The notes: generated from the letters alone by a model not told the origin. Shown: positions 43,734-53,767, counted from the first letter of the stretch. The stretch: DNA of 64,000 bases from JAXGPX01 sp040766745 (GCA_040766745.1 JAXGPX010000002.1:62001-126000); one strand, 5' to 3'. Numbers and translations are program-made.

Positions 43734-44648
43734 CTACATGTCATGTTCATAATTCAGAATAATGTTTTTTGCCTTTTTCTTTACTTCATCGGCCAAATCA
43801 GCTGGCTCAACAACTCTTGCCTTATCTCCGAACCCCAGCACCCAGGACACCATATAATCTCTGTTTGTGTACCCCACCGAAAATTTCATATTTCCGTCCT
43901 CCATAACCTCGTAGCAACCAGGCCCGTATTCCTCAACAAGGCGGTATTCTGCTGACTTGTCAAACACAATGGTAATCCTGTTCTCATCGGTAAAGTAGCC
44001 GTCCAGGTCAATCTCGTCTGATTGTATTCCCCTTGGAGCAAATACCTCATCAAGTATTCTATGTCTCCACAGGCGGTTAAGTTTGAACAGGCGAAAGCCT
44101 TTTCTATCCCTGCAGTAACCATAAACGTACCAGGATGTCCATCTGAAAGTGATGAAATAGGGTTCAATAACCCTGCTTGAAAGACCCTTTTCGGAATAGT
44201 AATCAAAGCACACAAGCTTGTTTTCCGATATTGCGGACCTAAATGAACTGATTTTGTCTGAAAGGCTTGATTTGTAATGTGATGATAGATCAATGAGAAT
44301 ACTGTCTTCGGCTGAGGCAATTGCTGCGGGCCTTGGCGATAGCTTAGCTATCAGTCTTTCAATTTGCGCAGCATCAGATATGCTGCCAAGACCTTTCAAA
44401 CCAGTTACTATGCTTTGGAGTTCTCCAACTGTCAGCACATTTTTGTCAAGTTTATAGCCATCAACAATAGAAATTCCGCCACCGCCACCCTGATATGTAG
44501 AAATGGGGATACCTGCTTTACATATATCCTCAATGTCCCGATAAATCGTCCTTCGAGAAACGCCAAACTCTTCTGCTAGTTCCGGTGCCGTCACCTTGTC
44601 ACGCTGCAGCAATATGGTGATAATGCCCAATACACGGTCGATCTTCAT
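43734..44648 (-). CDS. YafY-type transcriptional regulator, HTH plus WYL domain
   Basis: 304 residues. N-terminal DeoR-like winged helix (MKIDRVLGIITILLQRDKVT, then EFGVSRRTIYRDIEDI as recognition helix), a WYL domain at about 140-220 with TSWYVYGYCRDRKGFRLF, and a WCX C-terminal extension. WYL domains bind nucleic acid or small ligands and often control defence or DNA repair genes. The DUF3795 gene just downstream is a probable partner. A 64-bp near copy of its middle lies at 48012. Confidence 0.9.
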   Translation of the reverse strand: MKIDRVLGIITILLQRDKVTAPELAEEFGVSRRTIYRDIEDICKAGIPISTYQGGGGGISIVDGYKLDKNVLTVGELQSIVTGLKGLGSISDAAQIERLIAKLSPRPAAIASAEDSILIDLSSHYKSSLSDKISSFRSAISENKLVCFDYYSEKGLSSRVIEPYFITFRWTSWYVYGYCRDRKGFRLFKLNRLWRHRILDEVFAPRGIQSDEIDLDGYFTDENRITIVFDKSAEYRLVEEYGPGCYEVMEDGNMKFSVGYTNRDYMVSWVLGFGDKARVVEPADLADEVKKKAKNIILNYEHDM

Positions 44649-45095
44649 GACTTACATCACAACTCCTCCCTACTTTTTCGATATCTTCGGTTGGAATCTT
44701 AAGTGGCACTCAAGGGTGACAATATCATAGTCCAGCAACACGTGGCTCCCATGACGTATCAATGGACAGTTTGTTTCCCCCGATCTACTCGGCAGGTGAC
44801 TAAACCGGGACAAGACCAGATTGGCTCGCCTGGAGAGCCATTAGGGCGGGTTTACGAGTCTCAGGGATGTTGATCGGCTCGCCTGCAGAGCCATTCGGGC
44901 GGGTTTATCGGCTTCCAGGTGCCTGATCGGCTCGCCTTAGAAACCAGTATTTGACCTTGATGGGGTTTACCGTTTTGGCTGGGAGAGCTTCCGTCCCAAA
45001 CATTACCAAGCACCAGACGGATCCAGCCTTGCATCTGGCATGATATGGATTATAATTACAGCAGTAGTCGGAAATGCAGACAGGGGTAGGTTTCA
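44649..45095. other. 447-bp gene-free region with a tandem repeat
   Basis: Between the divergent WYL regulator and MNT-type genes. No supported gene; it holds promoters for both flanks (TGGATTATAATTACAG near 45048 contains a TATAAT-like box for the plus-strand gene) and the 53-bp tandem repeat listed separately. Confidence 0.6.
44823..44940. repeat. 53-bp tandem repeat
   Basis: GGCTCGCC starts at 44823, 44876 and 44929, an exact 53-bp period. The first two units share GGCTCGCCTG.AGAGCCATT.GGGCGGGTTTA and diverge in the second half; the third is partial. GGCTCGCC...GAGCC within each unit can form a small stem. Confidence 0.85.
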
Positions 45096-45521
45096 ATGGG
45101 AAAAGAAGCAGCGTTAGCAGAAACAGCTCAGAAGTATGATCTAGACCTGATATATCTTTTCGGGTCTCAAGCTGCCAATGGTTTAGAGATCCTTCAGGGA
45201 AAAGAAGTAAAGGTTCTAGATCCGTTGACTGACCTTGATGTGGGCGTCGTTACCCGCGGTTCCCTGCCACCGCCCGCCGCACGTAGCAAACTTTACGCGG
45301 AACTCTCTATTGCTTTGAGTGACATATTTGAATCGCTTCCTCTAGACCTGGTCTTTCTTGAAGAAAACCACTCGGTTTTTCAAGCAGAGATATTCAGGGG
45401 CCGGTGTATCTACGCGTCTTCAGAACAACGCAAGGATGACTACGAGATGAACGTCCTTAGGCGGGCCGCAGACTTCAAACCGTTCTTAGAGAAATTCCTT
45501 GAAGACGCGCTGGAGGGTTAA
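45096..45521 (+). CDS. MNT-type nucleotidyltransferase (MntA-like antitoxin)
   Basis: 141 residues. LIYLFGSQA and, after an insert of about 20 residues, TDLDVGVV form the GS...DxD nucleotidyltransferase motif of minimal nucleotidyltransferases. MntA antitoxins AMPylate HepT toxins. The Asp-x-Asp pair is intact. Start ATG 45096 follows GGGGTAGG. Immediately followed (3 bp) by a 43-codon remnant of a HepT-like toxin. Confidence 0.83.
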   Translation: MGKEAALAETAQKYDLDLIYLFGSQAANGLEILQGKEVKVLDPLTDLDVGVVTRGSLPPPAARSKLYAELSIALSDIFESLPLDLVFLEENHSVFQAEIFRGRCIYASSEQRKDDYEMNVLRRAADFKPFLEKFLEDALEG

Positions 45522-45524
45522 CAT

Positions 45525-45656
45525 ATGAATGTCAACAGGATTCTAGTTGAACAGCGATTGCTGATGCCTAGAGAGTATATCCTGCAATTAAGTCAATTAG
45601 GTGTAACAACGAACAAAACTTCTCCCAGGACAACACATAATTTCACAGAACCTTGA
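45525..45656 (+). pseudogene. Truncated HepT/HEPN-like toxin remnant
   Basis: ATG 45525 follows TGGAGGG at seven bases, in the position of a HepT gene after MntA. Only about 25 residues look HEPN-like (MNVNRILVEQRLLMPREYIL, a helix as in HepT N-termini); the rest reads as low-complexity sequence to a TGA at 45654. The RxxxxH active-site motif is missing, so no toxin can be made. The antitoxin is an orphan. Confidence 0.6.
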
Positions 45657-45763
45657 CGACTTCCGCGCGTTTTTTGATTCAATTCAGAAGTTTGTGGTAA
45701 AGTAATTACCTTGTTCAATGTCACCATTCAACCTTTATTGTAATGCTTACTATGCTACCTTTC

Positions 45764-46201
45764 TTATAGTTCAACGCACGGGTCTGTCACCCGCATCCCC
45801 TTTTCAAGTGCGAGACGGCTGAGTTTCCTGTCCGAACTTACTAAGATGACATCACCCAGTGATTCGGCTGAGGCCAGTTGGAGAGCGTCAATGGGTGTGA
45901 CATAGCAGGCTTGCAGGCAATCCACTGCACGATTGATCATTTGGGCCGCTGCGTTCACTGTCTGCAGAGTGCCGTCGGCCAGGTCAAGCGAGAAGGCAGT
46001 CCACGCTGCCGTGAATTGTGAGGAGGACATGATCTTGTCGATCAGATGGAGGCGCTGGAGATTGGATAGCAGCTCCAGGATGGAGATGGTGGAAATATGT
46101 TTCTCCGCGCTTTCGCTGAAAATGGAATCTACGACTTCTGAGCCCTGCTCCTCAACGTACCTCTTGAAAAGGGCGCTGGTATCAATGAAATAGGAATGCA
46201 T
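45764..46201 (-). CDS. vapC: VapC-type PIN-domain toxin
   Basis: 145 residues from ATG 46201 (AAGGAGG eight bases upstream). PIN acidic residues: YFIDTSALFKRY (first Asp), STISILELLSNL (Glu), TPIDALQLASAE (Asp) and LVSSDRKLSRLA (Asp). A Mg-dependent RNase that cuts tRNA or rRNA. Starts 17 bp behind the AbrB-type antitoxin gene, the usual order for vapBC. Confidence 0.9.
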   Translation of the reverse strand: MHSYFIDTSALFKRYVEEQGSEVVDSIFSESAEKHISTISILELLSNLQRLHLIDKIMSSSQFTAAWTAFSLDLADGTLQTVNAAAQMINRAVDCLQACYVTPIDALQLASAESLGDVILVSSDRKLSRLALEKGMRVTDPCVEL

Positions 46202-46217
46202 ACACGCGGCCTCCTTG

Positions 46218-46571
46218 TCATTCCTCTTCCTTTTTCGCTGGGGAGAATACGTCATCTCTGCCGTCTCTTTGAGCGCGAATTCGCTCGGTCATGTCTGGCG
46301 AAATCCCCGGAATGCGCTGCCGCGCGTGGGGCGACTTGAGTTCTGCTGAACAATGCGGGTCAATGCCCATTTCTCTTAGCCTCATGGCCATGTCCAGGCG
46401 AATCTTGGCACTGTCCGGCAGTTCACTGCTCCGAGTGAGCACGATGGATTCGTCCTTGAGAGTTGCTTGCAGATGGTCACCCTCCCTCACAAACATCAGA
46501 TCCCTGATCCGTTTGGGTAGCGTAATCTGGCCTTTTGACGTTACTTTGACGTTCCAGACATCTTTCTCCAT
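46218..46571 (-). CDS. vapB: AbrB/SpoVT-type antitoxin VapB
   Basis: 117 residues. WNVKVTSKGQITLPKRIRDL and VREGDHLQATLKDESIVLT are a complete swapped-hairpin AbrB DNA-binding domain; the C-terminal 65 residues are charged and would wrap the toxin. Binds its own promoter and neutralises the VapC downstream. ATG 46571 behind GGAGGG. Good intact TA pair, unlike the broken MNT/HEPN pair next to it. Confidence 0.88.
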   Translation of the reverse strand: MEKDVWNVKVTSKGQITLPKRIRDLMFVREGDHLQATLKDESIVLTRSSELPDSAKIRLDMAMRLREMGIDPHCSAELKSPHARQRIPGISPDMTERIRAQRDGRDDVFSPAKKEEE

Positions 46572-46654
46572 CCGATGCCCTCCTTACTTCCTTACTTTTT
46601 TTCGAGTATACCTTGCCGGTCAATCTAGGTCAACTATCGGGTACTGGGATAAGG

Positions 46655-47980
46655 TTAGATCCCATCTGATATAAACTCGCCCTGTCCCTTCAAATAGCAG
46701 TCAAAAAACTCAAGGCAGGCCTTGTTTATCGTCTTGAGGCAGTATTCGGTGGATGTTGTTGATTTCTGCCCATTGAATATGCGCGTGAGAACCGGGCTTG
46801 CAAGGGCCAGATCGGTCAAAGTGAAGTGCCCAACACCGCTGATGTAGACATTGAACGCTGTTGCACCGGTATCAGAGAGCAATGCATGGTTTTCTGCATA
46901 TTGAGGCCATTCTCCCAGATGGCTCCATGAGCTGTCAGAGTACACATTGAGCACCGGCACTGGATAGACTTCATCAACGAAGACGAACTCACCGTTCTCA
47001 ACACCTTCAATATCGCACATGAATGGAGATTCAAGTGCAACAACCGCACCCACATCATCCCTCATTCTGCCTATACCCAGCGCTGCTGACCCGCCGGCAG
47101 AGTGTCCCATAACACCGATTTTTGCTGTGTCTACAAGTTGGTATACCGTATCCGCTTCATGGCCTTCGGCTTCTGAAAGGATAACATCTATCACGAAATT
47201 GATGTCACCTATACGTATCTTCATCCACTTTTGATAGTACTCGTAGCTTTGCTGCCTGTCAGATTTTGCGTCCTCGGAGAAGAGTTCCTGCATATACCCT
47301 TTATCTATGAATGTCGTATGTCCTTCCTTGTCAGTAGTGAACAAACAATGGTATGTATGGTCGATTGAGCATACAACATAGCCATTGCTAGCAAGCTCAT
47401 GGTAGAGAGATTCATTACTGGATTTACTGCTTATTCCGCCATGGGAAAACACGATCAGCGGATACATGGCCTCTGTATCTTCCGGATACCACATCTGCAC
47501 ATTCAGTTTTCTGTATTCCCCGGTATCCGTATATGTTTCAACACGATTTATATCGGTGTATGTATAGGTTGAAGTTGCAACCTCGTATTTTCCTGATACC
47601 TCCACCATCTTGTACTGCGGAAATATGATTGCCGGCAGAATTAGCACAAAGACTAGCACAATCATTCCTATCGCTGTCCAAACAACACGCTGTGCTTTGT
47701 ACGGCCGTTTTTCTTCCTTTCTGCCACTTAAGTGAACTGCTTCGGTTACTGCCAATATAAGCAGTAAGGCAGCAAGGCCGTAGTAACGAAAACTCCAGTC
47801 AACTATATGCAGAACACCTAATAGCAGAAAAATCGTGAACGCCGCAATTCTGATAATGCTTCTTGCTCTCGGCTGATTGGATTTTGTGATAACACAGAAA
47901 ACTGCAAAGGCAACCTCGACAGCAACTGCCGTCAGCAACACGATAGTGCCCACTTTTTCATTACCTCTTCGTACTATCAT
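46655..47980 (-). CDS. Membrane-anchored alpha/beta hydrolase
   Basis: 441 residues. Four to five membrane helices (about 10-135), then an alpha/beta-hydrolase domain: YPLIVFSHGGISSKSSNESL (oxyanion loop), KIGVMGHSAGGSAALG (nucleophile Ser in GHSAGG), an Asp region VLNVYSDSS and GVGHFTLTDLAL (catalytic His). Resembles PAF-acetylhydrolase-like lipases with the active site outside. ATG 47980; a GTG at 47953 with AGAGG upstream is an equally good start because the first helix begins there. Confidence 0.82.
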   Translation of the reverse strand: MIVRRGNEKVGTIVLLTAVAVEVAFAVFCVITKSNQPRARSIIRIAAFTIFLLLGVLHIVDWSFRYYGLAALLLILAVTEAVHLSGRKEEKRPYKAQRVVWTAIGMIVLVFVLILPAIIFPQYKMVEVSGKYEVATSTYTYTDINRVETYTDTGEYRKLNVQMWYPEDTEAMYPLIVFSHGGISSKSSNESLYHELASNGYVVCSIDHTYHCLFTTDKEGHTTFIDKGYMQELFSEDAKSDRQQSYEYYQKWMKIRIGDINFVIDVILSEAEGHEADTVYQLVDTAKIGVMGHSAGGSAALGIGRMRDDVGAVVALESPFMCDIEGVENGEFVFVDEVYPVPVLNVYSDSSWSHLGEWPQYAENHALLSDTGATAFNVYISGVGHFTLTDLALASPVLTRIFNGQKSTTSTEYCLKTINKACLEFFDCYLKGQGEFISDGI

Positions 47981-48011
47981 CAATAGATTCGAGAAATGTA
48001 GAATCAGTTAA

Positions 48012-48075
48012 GAACAGGCGAGAGCCGTTTCTATCCCTACAGTAACCATAAACGTACCAGGATGTCCATCTGAAA
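48012..48075 (-). pseudogene. 64-bp remnant of a WYL-regulator gene
   Basis: Identical to 44085-44148 at 61 of 64 positions, the stretch encoding the WYL core (RWTSWYVYGYCRD). Nothing of the rest of the gene is recognisable around it. It lies between the hydrolase start (47980) and the hairpin at 48111, on the same strand as the intact gene. Confidence 0.85.
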
Positions 48076-48110
48076 AAGTTTTACTCCAAACCGATGATAA
48101 CGTTATGAAG

Positions 48111-48146
48111 AAATCCCATCCTATAGATGCTCTATAGAATGGGATT
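48111..48146. repeat. Hairpin repeat, copy A
   Basis: AAATCCCAT-C-CTATAG, loop ATGCT, CTATAG-A-ATGGGATTT: a 15-bp stem with one mismatch. 34 of 36 bases match copy B at 51203. It lies 46 bp after the stop of the SLH gene and may end its transcript, although no T-run follows. Confidence 0.85.
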
Positions 48147-48191
48147 TGAGTGTTGAATACCATCTTATTTAACTTCTCCGTCACATGCCCT

Positions 48192-50825
48192 CTAATCTCT
48201 GCTGTATATCCTATACAGAAACACGGCTGCCTCTGCCCTTGTAGCAGGCGCTCCTACATTGAGCTTGTTATTGCTGCCCTCTACGAGCCCTTCACTCACA
48301 AGTGCAGCTATGCTTGCAATTGCATAGTCCCTGACTTCTGCCTTGTCTGTAAATCTATCAAGGTCAGCTAATGCCCCTGTCTCGTTGAGCTTGCTCAGAC
48401 TTCTTAAGGCTCTCTCGGTCATAACAAGCATATCCTGCCTTGTTATAGCTGCATCTGGTTCAAATTCGTTATTTCCAACCCCGTTGGTTATCCCCAGCTT
48501 CTTTGCTATGGATATTTCATTGCAATACTTGCTGCCTTCCTCCACGTCGTCGAAGCGGCCTTCCGGCGTTGCGTTCACTCCCAGTACCCTCACCAGGGCT
48601 GACACATATTCTGCCCTGGTAATCGCTGCTTGTGGCTCAAATTCACCTGTTGCCTTGCCGTCCATTATCCCCTTTGCCGCAAGTACTTCTATTTGCTTCT
48701 TCGCCCAGGCTACATTATCCAGGTCGTCAAAAACTCTTGTCACATATGCCACCGCATAATGGCTGAAATGGGTTGTGGCAAAGGTCACCGTGCCGGTAGA
48801 TGCATCGTACCGGCCGCTGGGTACTGAGACTGCATTGCCGTTTCCGTCTATATACCATACGACTATATGCTCAGGGTCTTCTAACTCGTCTTCTGTAGGA
48901 GTATATGGTATGGACACCGTCACAGAAGCGTCCGGGTTATTCCAATCAGCCTGCACCTCATCAAGTGTCAGAGTGAGCTGCACTAACGGGCGGTCACCTA
49001 TGGCAGTTTTCACTTTCTCAGGCAGGCCGGACTTGTCGCCCTGGCCGATGATGATTCCGGCTATTCTTCCGTTGATTCCCGGAACTCCCGAAAGCATGTT
49101 AGCCGGTATGATTACGCTGCCCTTTCCGGTAGAGAAAACGAGTTTGCCTTCCCCTTGGGAACCGCTCAGAGAATCAGCGGGGACTCCCAGCTCGTAAGCC
49201 TCTACTCCGGGAATGGATGGCATGATGACAGTCGAGGCTCCTCCGGCAAAAATCTCTCCGGCCGAAGTTCCCATGTCCGCCGACGCTTTGCGTGCTTCTT
49301 CGTCCACAGTAACAATCAGGGTTGTTCTTGTTATACCTGTTCCTGAAACAACAGCTTTGTGCACCGGGATTTGGATGAGGGTGTTGCCTCCCGGCCCTCC
49401 CGACCCCTGATATGTGAAAGTGGCCGTAATTGTTGCAGCATTTGCAGGCATGGTAAAGGTTGTGCTGGCACTGTTGGAATCCGCAAAGGTTCCTCCGCCG
49501 GTAGATGTCCATTTATTGAATCTATATCCGGAGGCAGGTGCTGCGGCAATATCAATAACTGCCCCTTCCTCATAAGTTCCGTTGCTGCCTAAAGCTATGT
49601 TTCCGCCAGAACCTGCTGTAATGGTCAGGGCATACTCAGGCGAAGCAGCAACTGTCAACGTTATCGTATAGGTTTGCGTTGTTATTCCGTCCTCAGCAGT
49701 CACCTTAACCGTAGTAATACCAGGCAATTCATATGCCTGTTCTATTTCTACAGTTGCCTTTGAATCCGCCGAAGTTGCACTGACTGTAGCTGCCGGACTA
49801 TAGGGCAAAGTACCATAGGGCAACTTTATTTCATAATCGAATTTGCCATATACAAAATCGGCAACAGAAATATTGTTAACCCTCAGGTTGCTAAGGGAAG
49901 CGTTACTACCCAGGGTATAGTTCTCCACGGCTTCAACCTTCAATACCGCTCTATCCCCGATATCAAAGAATATCTCAAACTCTACGGTATCTCCTGCTTC
50001 CATATCCAAACGGGAAAGGTATCCTCCAGAGATGATTATTCGTGAACGCCAGACTTCTTCCCCTTCCCAATACTCGTCTTCATCCCAATCGGGCCCTTTT
50101 TCCAAATGGCTTGAACCATGGACTACATCAGTGACATCGCCAGCGCTTCCCCAGTCAATGAATGTTTCCACATCACCGGGATTATCCAGTTCAAAGACTA
50201 CCGTTGTCGGGCTTATAGCAGCGTTGACAGCCGGCCACACAGTTATTCCAGCTGTTACTTCCAATGCTATCGGAGGGGTTGATTGAACTACTGTTTCAGG
50301 CAATGTGAAGGTTCCGGTAGCCATATATACTCCGGCAATGTTTTCATTGTAGCCGTCAATTGTCCAATCCAGGTCTACCGTATGCTCCCGGCCACTGCTA
50401 TCTACTATGGTGGTTCTGGATGCTAGACACCAGACATATATAGCTGCTTCACTTGTGCCGAATTCAACTTCAACATCCTCTACCGGGTTAATACTCGCAA
50501 CAGTTGCGTTTGTCACTATCATTTTGGCCAGGTTGCTTTCGGCTGCAGCGATCTTGTTTACTGTATCCTCTGCTGCCATTGCCTGTACATAATAAGTCCC
50601 GGCTTTGGCAGGAGCCCCACCTTCAAAAGCTGCTCCATTGTCTGCCTCTGTAGTTTTCGCCGTCCCGGTGCTGTCGGTATAATATGTACAAGTCAGATCA
50701 GTTACGTTCGGAACGCTGCTTGCGTTATCCTTTACAGCTCCCGCATACTCTATGGCAGCTCCGGTGCAAAAAGCAGCATAATCAGAAAGATCTATGGTGC
50801 GAATGCCAAAATTGGCGTACAGCAT
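48192..50825 (-). pseudogene. SLH-domain surface protein, 5'-truncated
   Basis: 877 codons without a signal peptide. The frame continues upstream of the first ATG through FGWYTDNGTYSKAFDQTTV, an InlB B-repeat (Listeria-Bacteroides repeat) cut by an in-frame TAG at about 50911, so the 5' part of a larger gene is lost. Downstream: an X2/Ig-like domain (AISPTTVVFELDN), a cadherin-like beta sandwich, an InlB-like repeat (YALTITAGSGGNIAL to ATITATFTYQ), a long beta region, and three SLH domains (about 700-877; FDDLDNVAWAKKQIEVLAAKG and two more) for wall binding. Without export signal it is probably dead. Confidence 0.8.
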
Positions 50826-50934
50826 AGTATCCTGATTTACAACAGTTGTTTGGTCAAAAGCCTTAGAATAAGTGCCATTATCGGTATACCAGCCAAAGAA
50901 AGGCTATTTTTCCTGTTGAAGCAACTCAGCGCAA

Positions 50935-51171
50935 TCATCCCAATAAAACCACCTCAAGCAGTTCGTTGACAGTAAGGCGCAGACGCCCGCCGCCCCAGAT
51001 AACATAGTCACCATCGGTTGTGGCAGTTTTGAAGAACGCCTGTTCGACAAGCTCGGCGTATTTTAGCGTGTGCAGTTTGTTGGAAAAGTCTGCTATGACC
51101 ATGCTGCCGCTCTCCATTTCCACAAACAGCCTATAGTCCTTAATAGGCAGTACAGTTTTCATGTAGTTCAT
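50935..51171 (-). CDS. DUF2442 domain protein
   Basis: 78 residues from ATG 51171 (AGGGG seven bases upstream). MNYMKTVLPIKDYRLFVEM, FSNKLHTLKYAELVEQAFF and WGGGRLRLTVNELLE follow the DUF2442 pattern; small proteins of this family often sit beside DUF4160 in toxin-antitoxin-like pairs, but no partner is present here. Frame extension to 51249 runs through the hairpin copy B and is not coding. Confidence 0.72.
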   Translation of the reverse strand: MNYMKTVLPIKDYRLFVEMESGSMVIADFSNKLHTLKYAELVEQAFFKTATTDGDYVIWGGGRLRLTVNELLEVVLLG

Positions 51172-51202
51172 GCCCATGCCCCTTTTCACGACAGACATAG
51201 AA

Positions 51203-51238
51203 AAATCCCATCCTATAGATGCACTATAAAATGGGATT
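51203..51238 (-). terminator. Hairpin repeat, copy B (terminator of the LuxR gene)
   Basis: On the minus strand AATCCCAT...ATGGGATT with an inner TATAG pair, followed by TTTTTC: a good intrinsic terminator 57 bp after the LuxR-type gene end. 34 of 36 bases are the same as copy A at 48111. Confidence 0.78.
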
Positions 51239-51294
51239 GGTTGTTGCACATCGTCCGAATGGACAATCTTAATGGACTATCTTTTGAAAACTGT

Positions 51295-53767
51295 TTATTT
51301 CAGTTTTTCCGCCAGGCGGGCGCGGCGGTCGATTTGAAGCTTTTGAAATATTGCTCGTAGATGTGCGCGCACTGTGCTTTCCGTTATTACCAGCTTTTCC
51401 GCGATTTCGCTGTTACGCAGCCCCGCGGCTGCCAGTTTAGCCACCTCATATTCCCGTTCCGTGAGGTCAGGAGGCAGCTCACCTAAAAAAAAGGCTTCAC
51501 GCAACGTGGACCAGCCGCCTGAAAAGCGCTTCCTGACAGCCCTGAACTTTTCCAAAAGCGCGGGATAATTCCTGCTCAATGACCTCATCAACCAGGCCTC
51601 CCAACAGCCTTGAATAAGCCGCAAAGGGAGATACCAATCCGTCTGGAAGAGCCCTGCTAGCGGCAAGTTCCACAAACTCAGCGGCCTTGGAACGGTTGCC
51701 CAACGACATATGGCTAATGGCCATGAGAAAACAAGCAAAGAGACTTCCATAAGGGCTCAGTAGTCCATCCAACGGGCATGCAGCCTGCAACGTGCCTATC
51801 ACCCGTGCAAACTCACCTTGATGCATGAGAAAACTTAGGTGCACAAACAAAGCACTGTTGGTCATGGCAGGCGATATGCAGCGCTCGGCAAAATCCGAGT
51901 TCTTCAGCCAATCAGCGATACTGGCCTGATTCTGGAATTCATTCAGAAGCACACCTCGAATGATGTCCAAAATCGACCGAATAACAAATGTATCCTGGTA
52001 GTCGAAAGAGGCCGCGCGCTCCATTGAAGCTATAGCACGCTGCCAGCCGGCTGTGTCTGACTTGTGCAAAGCAACATGAGCCAGCAGTATAGAAGCACCC
52101 AATTGAACCACACTTTGCTGCTTGCTTTCAGCAATAAATGCCGCCTTGTAGGCAAGTATCTCGGCATCGCTCAAGTTTCCCCGTTGATAGGCCAGTTCCG
52201 CACGAAATAGCGCATCTGCACCACTGCCGTGGCCATTCGTAAGACGTGAATAGATGGTGATGTACTCCTCCAGCGCATCGACCTCACGATCGGCCTCACC
52301 AGGTGTAGTGTAGAACTCAGTCAACGGGGAATAATTGCCAAAGCACCAGAGCGCGGTAGGGAAAATTACCTGGGAGCATTGGCCTTTGAAAAGCGGGGCA
52401 GCCTGTCTGAGTATGGCAGTCATTTTGGCCAGGCAAGGAAAACTCCTATATGAAGACAAAAGCAGCCATTCCCTTAGTAAATCTGGATTCTCCAGCAGTT
52501 CAGGCATGGTATGCAGCTCATCCATCAATATTTCAAACTGCTCGTTCATCCCGGCCATAAGCAGTGCCCACGCAATGCGAAGCATTGAAAGAATATAATT
52601 ATTCTTTACATCTGCCGGGCAATTGCACGCAATATCCTTGGCCAGCTCTGCAAAAGGTATATTATCTATCACTTCCAGAGCCATGTGGGAGAGATCAAGA
52701 GAGAGAATTCTCTCATAATCTCTGAATTGCACATACAAGCCGAGGGCCTCCACAGTCCTGCCTTCATCTCTGCACAAATCTCCGGCCCGCTTCAAACATT
52801 CACGCTCAAATACCGGCCCGCGCTCTTTACGTTTTTCAATTAGCAGCTCAGTCAAAATACTGTGCAGCTCATACCGCCGCTCAGCCGGCTCATAACGGAT
52901 AAACGGACAAGCCAATGCCTTCAAGGCATATTCCGGCAGTGTGCTGCGCCCGATAAGGGCACAGGCCTGTTGTATGGTGATCATCTTAAAGGGGGATAGG
53001 TACATAAGAAACGTTTGCTGCGATTTTGTCAACACATCCCATACCAGATGTTCCATCAGCGCCAGGATTCCAGTCGTGTCAGAGAGAGTCCCTGTTTCCC
53101 TAAGAGCACAGAGCTGTAAATAAACCGCAATGATCCAGCCTTCAGTACAGCGCTCAACGCCCCGGGCATCTTCAAGGCTAACATTCACACCGGAAAGCGC
53201 ATAATAACGCCGTATATCCTCAACATTCAACCGTAAGTCTGCGGCAGTAATATGCAGAACACCATGACTTGCAGTTACGGCAAGCATACTTCGCTTCAGC
53301 ATCTGGGTTACGATAATGACATGCAGACCTTTGCCACCATGCTCCAAGAGAGCGGTAAAGAAAGCAAGTGGCATAACATCATTCAAAAACTGAAAATTGT
53401 CGATGACAAGATAGGTTTCGTGCATGCACCGGATAGACCTCAGAGCGTCTGTTGCTTCACCGATGGTGGCAGCGTTGGGCAGTCCGATTTTGCGAATGCG
53501 TTCACCTCCGTGGCTGTCTATCTGCTCGATTTGGCGGCATAAGCGCTGAAATCCCGCAGCAGGTTTCTCACCGGTTGCGGTGAACCAATATACGGGGGTA
53601 CCACGGGGAAGCCCTTTCTTCACAAAGTCTCGCATGGCAGTTGTCTTACCATAGCCCGCCGGCGCCTCAATAATGGATACAGGTGAAAAGCGCAGCGTAT
53701 CCAATTTGTGTCTGAGCCTGCTGGAATAATAGTGAGGGCCGGTTCGACCGCTTTTTCTCTGTTCCAT
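51295..53767 (-). pseudogene. MalT-type LuxR regulator, frameshifted before its HTH
   Basis: N-terminal AAA/STAND ATPase with Walker A EAPAGYGKTTAMRDF and Walker B-like YLVIDNFQFL, followed by winged-helix and TPR-like repeats, total 756 residues in one frame ending at 51497. The C-terminal LuxR HTH (LTEREYEVAKLAAAGLRNSE, ITESTVRAHLRAIFQKL) is in another frame, 51295-51590. The frames cross at about 51560-51600, where LVDEVIEQELSR in the first can continue as NYPALLEKFRAVRKRF in the second. As written, the protein would lack DNA binding. Family length about 820-850 fits the composite. Confidence 0.85.

Noticed and set aside
44905..45096. Minus-strand 63-residue frame
   Set aside because: Lies in the 53-bp repeat region, has no ribosome site and no recognisable domain.
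51172..51249. N-terminal extension of the DUF2442 gene
   Set aside because: Its codons come from the terminator hairpin copy B, which is repeated at 48111 in non-coding DNA.
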